Shown piece by piece: positions 32,868 through 39,609 of a stretch of DNA of 39,609 nucleotides. The translations under genes were made by a program, and so were the position numbers. Position 1 is the first letter of the stretch. Each line of letters starts with the position of its first letter. The DNA comes from Protostelium mycophagum (lineage: Eukaryota > Evosea > Variosea > Protosteliida > Protosteliaceae): contig MZNV01000865.1 of assembly GCA_002081555.1 (NCBI GenBank), forward strand, positions 1-39,609, read 5' to 3'. The notes under the pieces are model-generated. The model had not been told where the DNA came from and made no database searches. It saw nothing but the letters and a program-made list of their open reading frames with translations.

Positions 32868-33125
32868 ATGAACGACAACAGGACTATCTTAGAGCACCAA
32901 ACGGGACTCTTTTCAGATGATTCCACAAAAAAAGAGCCTAGTCTGGACGGACGTACCACCAGCACGGTATTCTTAACGTCACCAATGATCTTTGATATTG
33001 ATTCATATCAGGCAGAAAGAGTCAGAGTGGAACACGATTCAAGCAGACAATCATCTGAGAGCCAAGCGGGAGAATTATCTGCCAACGAACAGGCCAAACT
33101 TAGAGCACAGCTGCCAAACTCTTAA
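32868..33125 (+). CDS. Small hydrophilic ORF
   Basis: An 85-codon intronless frame from ATG 32868 to the stop at 33123-33125. It is rich in Ser, Asp, Glu and Arg and likely disordered (EHQTGLFSDDSTKKEPSLDG; end ELSANEQAKLRAQLPNS). No family is recognised. It lies between the PDE stop and the amylase start. Codon use resembles the neighbours, but chance cannot be excluded. Confidence 0.4.
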   Translation: MNDNRTILEHQTGLFSDDSTKKEPSLDGRTTSTVFLTSPMIFDIDSYQAERVRVEHDSSRQSSESQAGELSANEQAKLRAQLPNS

Positions 33126-33248
33126 TGTGTGAAGACAATACATACATCTTTCGCGAGTCTTCCTCATTCCATCAGATTGCGCAAGTTTTTGACATTCCAG
33201 AGAAGTCAATGTTTGCACGTCGAGACATCTTTTTGACAGAGGACAGAA

Positions 33249-35973
33249 ATGATCCGCCTCTTGGTTTTCGTCACTATCCTGTTGCCTGCACTTTCAGACG
33301 AGGGGCTCATCGACAATAATGGGCTCCCTTTAAACTGTGCATATCACACTTCAAGATTAAGAGTAACTGGTAATTTCATGCAAATGAGCTCTTTTGGCAC
33401 AGGAAATTGGGATGCAAGTGGACCAGCAATCATGATTCCACAGTTGGCCTTTGGGCATCAGTGTTTATGGAGTATCAACATCACTGGTCTTCCAATCAAC
33501 ACAAACTTTGAGTGGAAGGTGATGAATAAACGACAGTGTTCATTAATCGCGAACCAGGTGACCTTAAGAGGTGATTGGAACCTTCCAAATTGGGGCTGTT
33601 CAAATACAGAAGGAACGAGCTCACTCATCGGTGATAATTGCATCTTCAACTCTGGTGCATATGGTAATGCGACCCTCAACATTGAGACGAGAGGCCCCAT
33701 TAGGCTCTACACTCCTTACGCAGGAGTCCCTGTGTTCCAAAATGGTGAGTTCTAAATATCATCAACAAAACAAGACGAACGCAAATGCTGTTCTGTCCCA
33801 CAAAGTTAACATGACACAGTTCAAATCCCTGTTTTTGGAAATACCACCCCCAATGTGAGTGCCACCAGTTTGCCATTTCAACAATTACCAGAAATATTTG
33901 TGCATGGCAAAGCCGTGGCACGGACATCCAAGACCTTGCAAAGTATGAATACCAGCAGGTATCGCAAGTCCCGGCCACTCCCGTCCCCTCCAATCGCAAC
34001 GTCGGGGTCCAACTTTTCACCTGGAATTTTCAGTCCGTCGGTCGCGAATGTCTCGAGTTCTTGGGGCCCATGGGATATGGTTACGTCCAGGTCTCCCCTC
34101 CTCAAGAGAATCTGGCGGGAGGGCAGTGGTCCTCCAGCTACACGGTAGTGACATATAGAGTGGGGAATAAGCTGGGAACTGAGGCAGATTTCGACCAGAT
34201 GGTCCGCGACTGTCAGAGCGTGGGTGTCAAAGTGAGATTCGTGTACAAATTCTGGGAACGGACGTGACAGGTGACAGATCGTCGTGGACGCCATCATCAA
34301 TCACATGACGCAAGTGGATGCAGAATCTATAGGATCTCAGGGAAGCGTTTATTCGGAGTACGATTATCCCACAGTTGGCTACAACTCTTCTCGTGAGCTT
34401 CCATTATACTAAATTATAAATAAATAAATGCAGATTTCCACGCTTGTAACTACACAGATTATCAAGACATTCAAGATTACTCCATCGATGATGAAGTGAG
34501 ACGAAATTTCCATGAAAATTAGTAACGTGTACAGGTGTGGACATGTGAGTTGGGGGGACTTCCAGACTTGGACACGAGACAACCGTACGTCAGAGAGAAG
34601 ATCGCGGGGTGGTTGACCCTCTTGCAAAACAAAGGCGTCTCCGGATTCCGTTTAGATGCCGCAAAAGTAGAAATTTAAAATTTAAAAATTCTTTGACCCT
34701 AAAAACAGCACATAAACCCCTCAGATCTTCGCGCCATCCTATCTCTAATGCCAAAATATCCCGAGTACCTCACCCTTGAGGTCAGCGGTTCGATTCCCTC
34801 CTCCGCCATTTTTTTAACCCCTTTCAGATTCAGAGTGGACCGTATGACACCGTTTCGGGATCACTTTATCAAGACATTGGAATGATCATGGGCTTCACGG
34901 CCAGTTATGATCTATGCTCGGCATTCAACACCACCTTAGGAATAAGCCAACTCGCGACCAACTCTTTCGGTGAGACGTCTCGTCTATAGCACCACATCTC
35001 TTCTGAGATATCTTACTTCGAAGTCTCGTTTCCAATAAGTTGTCCTCTTAAAAATCTTATTACATACAGGACCGCAAAGATTGAATTACTTTCCTTATGC
35101 CAATGTCTTTGTCACTAATCACGACTTGGAACGCAGTGGAAACCACATCCTCTCTTACGCAGAGTCTCCGGCGATCTACAACCTGGCAAATGTCTTCTTG
35201 TTGTCATGGAATTATTCTAATCCCACATTGTACTCGGGGTATAATTTTTCCAGCACTAATGTTGGTCCCCCAGGTGGCTCTAACGTCTCTGATACGGTGA
35301 AACTTCGATGAAAATTCCGAAATTTCACTGAAATATCAAGGTATGTGGGCAGGTTTGGAGATGCGAACACAGGTATGCGGCGCCTATGGTCGGGTTTCAC
35401 AACGCTGTTGCTGGTAAGCTTTCACTCATGTCTTAGACGATCGTTCAGATGGATCAGCATCCGTGCATCACCAAAATGATTCAAGAAAAAAGTGAGCGTC
35501 TTCAGGTTTGGATGTGAACAACATCGTCTCTATAGACACCCAAACATTGGGGTACGGTAGGGGGAAAGTTGGTTTTGTTCTTTTGAACAACAGGGACGTT
35601 CCTTGGTCCGGATCTTTCAACACGTCTTTACCCGCCGGGATCTGTAAGTTTCCGAGACATTTCAAGCTGTAGATCCTAAAAATAGTAGATTGTGAGATCA
35701 TACAAAACTGTACAAGGAAGTGAGTTTGGAAATCTCCCAGCCCATCTGATTCATTCTTCTAGGATTATCGTGGACCGTCACGGAGGGTTCACTGCCACTG
35801 TACAACCCCGTGACTCCGTCGCATTCTATGTCGGCAATTCTCCATCTACAACTTCGTCTGTGAGCACCTCATCTATGTCGACAATCCTCAATACCGCCAC
35901 CAGAAACACCTCAAAGGCATCCAGAATTGCAGTTTTGTTTTCTGCTGCCCTGTTAGTGGTTTTGTTCATTTGA
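33249..35973 (+). CDS. GPI-anchored GH13 alpha-amylase with N-terminal starch-binding-like domain
   Basis: Hydrolyses alpha-1,4-glucans outside the cell. Signal peptide MIRLLVFVTILLPALSDEG. An N-terminal beta domain (SRLRVTGNF, HQCLWSINITGL, FEWKVMNKRQC) resembles CBM20/48 starch-binding folds. The GH13 barrel follows: VGVQLFTWNF, region I VDAIINHM, region II GFRLDAAKHI (nucleophile Asp), region III YLTLEIQSG (acid Glu), region IV FVTNHD (stabilising Asp). The catalytic triad is complete. A beta C-terminal domain and a Ser/Thr-rich stretch end in a hydrophobic tail (IAVLFSAALLVVLFI), so GPI anchoring is likely. About 12 introns; the one at 34781-34827 carries a tRNA-3'-half-like element. Confidence 0.87.
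34781..34827 (+). other. Amylase intron carrying a B-box and T7 terminator
   Basis: This 47-nt intron reads GTCAGC, then the pol III B-box GGTTCGATTCC (34787-34797), then CTCCTCCGCCA and seven T (34809-34815), then a pyrimidine tract and CAG. That is the 3' half of a tRNA gene without its 5' half. The flanking exons (TLE and IQSGPYD) join in frame. Confidence 0.65.
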
Positions 35974-36125
35974 ATAAAACTTGCACGCATTTTTATTCAC
36001 GCGGATTGTACGGTTATTGACGTGATCTTCACGTTAACTTAGGAGGAATGTACATTTACGAAAGATGTGCTGGATTTCTCGGTATTGGAAGGCTGCTTGT
36101 TGATCTTCTCAATCGACTACTGACG

Positions 36126-38621
36126 TCAATATTCGTTTCTCCGTGTGTCAGTGGTGATTCCTTGTGGCTGGCCTTCTCCAGGATCCTCAAGATGCGCCGG
36201 GGTGGTGCTAAGAAACGATGAGCGAGTGTTTAGATGTCGCGTTGTTGTATTTGTGAAGTTCTGCAAGCTTCTGCCTTCGAGGCGAGAACAATTATGGGTC
36301 TTTCTGCACAGAAAGTGCTGGAAATATGAATCACCTGGTGATGCTGAGGATACATATTCGGCTTCAGCACCCCTACATAGCTCTTTAAATTGTTTTATAA
36401 ATCCTTGGAGCATCTTGTGTACCAGCTGTTCTTTTCAGAAATATTAACTTTGGTTTTGAATATTGGGCAAAGATGAAAGTGAACATTTACCCATGGTGGG
36501 CAACCCTTAGGGTCAAGGTTCATCACGATTCGGGCATCTACAACTCGACTGTCCTCACGTCTCGCTTGTAACATAGCCCCTCCAGCTGCGTAAATCAGAA
36601 TTTGTCCCAGGTGCATATTCTATTTTTGGATTTACGCAACTTTTTGATTGAAATTCCAGTGAAATTTCAACTTACGGTATACGTGGCATGGAACTATTCC
36701 GACTTGTGACCTCTGCGGCCTATCTCGCCAGGCCCAAATAAATGAGTCTCTCGTCATGATATCCCAGCATGTTAAGCTGAGATATCTCGAGCTGAATGGC
36801 TGTGGCATTCTATATGATGTCTCTATGTGCCGGCAGTTTTCCGACAAGATATCGCTGACGCTCAACTGCCACGGTTGAGTACCGTGACTTTTCTTATTGA
36901 AATATTTATTTCTTTTGGGATTTATAAAATTAAAAAAAATTGTACAAAAGATTTAATAACAAAATAATCACCTCCATATTCTCAGAATAGGAAGAGTTCC
37001 AAAGATGTCTCCCAAAGAATGAGATTGCCCTCTCAAGGTCTATTTTTAGACTGGCATGAAACCTCAAACACACCTCACTCTCGTTCTACTATTCTCAGAA
37101 TCTTCTATCGTTGTAGATCCAAACAAGAATTTTCTGGGAAGATTGAAATGCTGACCTCTTTGCGTGGTACGTAACTGATCCAGCCGTTGCTGTGTTTTCG
37201 CAGAATTTTCCAGTCAAATTGATCTAATTTATTTAAAAACATTGTCCGAAGTCCGTCGGGCTGTTCGGGGTCAAAATTTCAACTTGTAAAATTCCACTAC
37301 GTAAATATGTCGTAAAAATAGTGTGAGATCTTAACCAGAACGCACGGTTGTTACCGTGACAAAGTTGTGAATTATTACCATTGTAGTTGGATCGTTGAAA
37401 CTGTCCATCTGCCTCACACTTCTTATGTCCAATAATAATCTCGCCAACCTTTGTTTCAAAATTTGAATTTCTGATTTTGGCGGGAAAAATGAAATTGTCT
37501 ACCTCTCGGAAGTGATCGTTGTAGAATGGAAATCTGGTACACGTATCGCTTCTACAATTCTCTCGGCTTCTTGTACATTCTCCTCGTCGATTTGGCGGGA
37601 AAACCACGCTCGCAGGCTGGGGGGTAATTCTGGCATATCCTCAAGAGTCTTTGCTATCTACAACGAGTCAACATATTCTTTTATTATCTTGAATATAATG
37701 AAAATCAAAAATAAAAATAAAAACCTGTTTTAGTTGTGAAAGAGATTCGTCTGTACACATCTCTACAATGGTGTAGTCCATTACATTGCTTAAAATTGGA
37801 CACAAGAACTTTTCCAGGAAATTTCTCGTACAAAAATCCAATCCGTCTATTTTGGTTGCATCTTTCGCAACTTTCAACTTGTAATAAATATGTCTCATGA
37901 ATCTGTGTAATTTCATTTCCCGCCAAAAGTGATCATTTAAATTTTGAACGGAACTCACAGTGGAAAATCGAGGTCTGAATCGTAAAGCGATGTGAAGAAT
38001 GTCTCTACATGTGTTTCATGTGACAGACTGGGATCCTGAATCACTTAAAATGCATAGTAACGTTTTGATCAGCCGTTTGCATCATCCTGACACACATCCG
38101 TGTCGGATGTCAGATGACATGACGATCGAAGTTGTCACCTCTACAGATTTGATCAGTGGCATCAGAATGATCTTGGCGTAGCGTCTTCCTAAAGAACCAA
38201 AAAATAATGTGTTGAAGACCCTGATGGTCAGAGTCCTTGCATCCGTACCTGATTGGCATCAATAAAATGGGAACAAAAAGTTCAGAATCACTCTCTAACG
38301 GATGCCGCTGAACCAGCCAATATATGAGGTCCCGATCACTTCGTCCTTCGAATAATGCGATCAGACAAGAAACTAATTCAGCCTGCTGCCCTTCTGTCAT
38401 GTGCCCCTCTTCAAGATCCTCTAAAAAAGAAAATTCTCCTCTCAACATTTCCTGGAAGCGTGACCCAATCATCACATGTCTAAAGAACATACTTGACAGA
38501 CTTGGTCAGAATTGTAACGACTGACACTCAGTCTAAATCCTGAGAGTGTCCTCTCTAACGGCCTCATGGTGGCACGACCAACGTTTGCTCCAGTCTTGCT
38601 GTTGCTGACCTCAGCACTCAT
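36126..38621 (-). CDS. RasGAP-like plus START-domain protein
   Basis: The 3' exons give a convincing START lipid-binding domain: HLWNSSYSENMELSVSDIL, MPQPFSSRYLSLTCWDIM, then LIYAAGGAMLQ and VVDARIVMNLDPKGCPPWL. Upstream exons from the ATG at 38621 read like a RasGAP fold: AELVSCLIALFEGRSDRDL, WLVQRHPLESDSELF, RYAKIILMPLIKSVEDPSL, then a long helical part with RNFLEKFLCPILSN. An arginine finger is not certain. The join between the two halves (about 37100-37400) has more than one possible exon choice, and I could not fix all phases, so these may be two genes. The tail after START is Ser/Thr-rich. It converges on the amylase gene (gap 152 bp). Confidence 0.5.
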
Positions 38622-38671
38622 CGTCGATAACCGTGATCTTTCGCGGTAACATCACACCACATTTCATCCCG

Positions 38672-38845
38672 TTAACATGAAAGGTTGTTACGTAAAACAT
38701 TTGACACAAATTTAAACGTCTCCTGGGCAACTCCATTTTCTTTGTTGAAAAAATTGAGAGTCGTTTTGGACTCAGCAGACAATGAATCTGTCCCGCCTCC
38801 AAGAGAGACCCGACGCATCGTTTGAGGATAATAATTCCGACGCAT
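38672..38845 (-). CDS. Possible small ORF or upstream exon
   Basis: Open frame of 57 codons (MRRNYYPQTMRRVSLGGGTD...KFVSNVLRNNL). The composition looks coding and it lies just upstream of the RasGAP-like gene on the same strand, so it may be its first exon. No family is recognised. Confidence 0.35.
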   Translation of the reverse strand: MRRNYYPQTMRRVSLGGGTDSLSAESKTTLNFFNKENGVAQETFKFVSNVLRNNLSC

Positions 38846-39063
38846 CTCATCTTATCGTCTGGTCAGATTGCCGCTGAGAGACTTTCGTCCGTCTACAACT
38901 TGTACATACATATAGAAATTCAAGACGAAACGATCGGGGATGACGAATCATTAGTAGATACATACAGGGAGATCTTCCGATTGAGGTTAAATGTTCAAGC
39001 GGCGAGATTGATTGCGTAATTCTGCAATAAATGGTCCGTATTTACAAATTAAACTGCCAACAT
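38846..39063. other. Spacer between cyclin and RasGAP-like genes
   Basis: No supported gene. A plus-strand frame (about 38870-39019; AAERLSSVYNLYIHIEIQDE) is open after a possible acceptor but has no partner exons. Confidence 0.4.
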
Positions 39064-39609
39064 TTATTCGTCATATTCCGATACTTGGAAGCCCACGGGA
39101 GTGAGCCGGGAGACCTCCGCCATGTTGCTGATGGAGTACTTCTCGAAAACCACGTCTGTGGCCCCTGCTTTCTGAGACAAAAAGGAGTTGTAGAGGGACG
39201 ATCCCACAGCGTTCAGTTCCGTCGCGCTGTACCCGGTGGACGCGGTGAGTCTATCATTCTGTCCTGATTTAAAATTTGAGAATCCAAAATGGCGGGAAAT
39301 TCACCCATTCAGCCCCGGTGATCTTTCTTGCGGTATAGAGGGAGGCTGCGGCGATCTTTGAGGGCTTTGAGCAGAGTATGTCGTTGTCCAGTAACGACAA
39401 CTCGCAGAGATATCTCGACAAGCAACAGATCTGTTCGGTGGAGCCGTGTAAAAATCCACAAGGAAATGCAAGGGCGTAACGATGGAAACGCTGAAGATTC
39501 TCAGAATGATCACCAGAATATTCTCAGTAAATTCTGACCGAAGATCGAGTGCCCGGCGCTGCAGAATCTCTGCTTCCAACAGTGCTTCTAACTGGTCAGG
39601 CTCTATAAA
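39064..39609 (-). CDS. Mitotic-type cyclin, C-terminal part (partial)
   Basis: The gene runs in from beyond the right edge, so the N-terminus and most of the first cyclin box are missing. Visible: a block resembling the end of the first cyclin box (LEALLEAEILQRRALDL); then STEQICCLSRYLCELSLLD, SKPSKIAAASLYTARKITG and EW joined to NDRLTASTGYSATELNAV; and the end VVFEKYSISNMAEVSRLTP. These are the hallmarks of the C-terminal cyclin fold of A/B-type cyclins, which activate CDK1 at mitosis. The intron between EW and ND contains TTTCCCGCC, an E2F-like word, which may be coincidental given its spread in the window. The stop is at 39064-39066. Confidence 0.82.

Larger units (their letters stand above)
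4917..36668. repeat. Dispersed palindrome GAAATTTC (10 copies)
   Basis: Exact copies start at 4917, 9549, 19459, 20972, 30577, 31199, 32802, 34503, 35319 and 36661. Eight lie inside introns, several in the longer form AGTGAAATTTCA. Confidence 0.85.
261..39194. repeat. Dispersed 8-mer TCTACAAC / GTTGTAGA (33 copies)
   Basis: Exact TCTACAAC on the plus strand starts at 261, 886, 1076, 1224, 1310, 8821, 9005, 13968, 18961, 24941, 25909, 26079, 28847, 29224, 30658, 35175, 35845, 36537, 37657 and 38892. GTTGTAGA starts at 1543, 8436, 10737, 16773, 17870, 20869, 22934, 26405, 31545, 32757, 37110, 37518 and 39187. About half lie in introns, often near the 3' splice site; others are in exons (often encoding IYN) or just after stop codons. 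Confidence 0.9.

Noticed and set aside
33125-33319. ORF overlapping the amylase start
   Set aside because: Overlaps the amylase signal-peptide codons in another frame and has no support.
36145-36447. 100-codon plus ORF
   Set aside because: Antisense shadow of the last exon of the START-domain gene, with no domain resemblance.
37233-37607. 124-codon minus ORF
   Set aside because: It crosses what look like intron and exon pieces of the RasGAP/START gene in mixed frames; only short parts fit the spliced protein.
1-39609. CRISPR arrays, rRNA genes, LTR or other virus-derived elements, LINEs
   Set aside because: No regularly spaced repeats, no rRNA signatures, and no reverse transcriptase, integrase, capsid or envelope motifs were seen. 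The DSGAQ protease motif belongs to the host gene DDI1.

Overview
This looks like a eukaryotic nuclear window from a compact, intron-rich protist genome. Most GT-AG introns are 33-60 nt, and intergenic gaps can be as short as 6-15 bp. My best guess is a protosteloid amoebozoan of the Protostelium/Planoprotostelium kind. The reasons are a TIG-repeat receptor ending in a tyrosine-kinase-like domain, fungus-like secreted enzymes (GH72 glucanosyltransferase, Rds1-type ferritin-like protein, GH78), and a delta-tubulin gene, which implies triplet centrioles and usually flagella. This is inference; no taxonomic marker gene (rRNA) is present.

Layout, left to right. 1-2668 (+): 3' part of a transmembrane receptor with TIG, GPS-like and pseudokinase regions, carrying an intron-spanning tandem duplication. 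2669-3456: spacer with palindromic repeats and a tRNA-3'-half-like pol III box. 3457-7101 (-): a PARP-family ADP-ribosyltransferase, a small tail-anchored protein and an EF-hand-like protein. 7261-9186 (+): delta-tubulin. 9255-11930 (-): a GPI-anchored tandem ferritin-like protein and a small secreted protein. 12614-16082 (+): GH72 and organellar elongation factor P. 16318-20163 (-): a coiled-coil protein, a possible tiny basic protein and DDI1. 20326-23557 (+): NC2-alpha (DRAP1), proteasome subunit Rpn9 and a CxxCxGxG zinc protein. 24158-35973 (+): a secreted GH78-like enzyme, a four-GAF cyclic nucleotide phosphodiesterase, a small ORF and a GPI-anchored GH13 amylase. 36126-38621 (-): a RasGAP-like/START protein. 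39064-39609 (-): the C-terminal part of a mitotic-type cyclin that runs off the window.

There is no obvious operon logic. Two themes recur. One is extracellular carbohydrate and metal enzymes with signal peptides and GPI tails (ferritin-like, GH72, GH13, plus secreted GH78), fitting a cell that digests fungal or plant glycans or builds a glucan wall. The other is housekeeping protein turnover and signalling (DDI1, Rpn9, PDE, PARP, RasGAP, cyclin).

Beyond the genes, the window is full of short dispersed words. The 8-mer TCTACAAC/GTTGTAGA occurs 33 times (about 1 expected), the palindrome GAAATTTC 10 times (8 of them in introns), and an E2F-like TTGGCGGGAA word and ACCGTG dyads also recur. Several unusually long introns (about 170-340 nt), in EF-P and DDI1 especially, contain strong GC-rich palindromes. 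Exon boundaries were worked out by hand from reading frame, GT-AG sites and family resemblance; no alignments were run.
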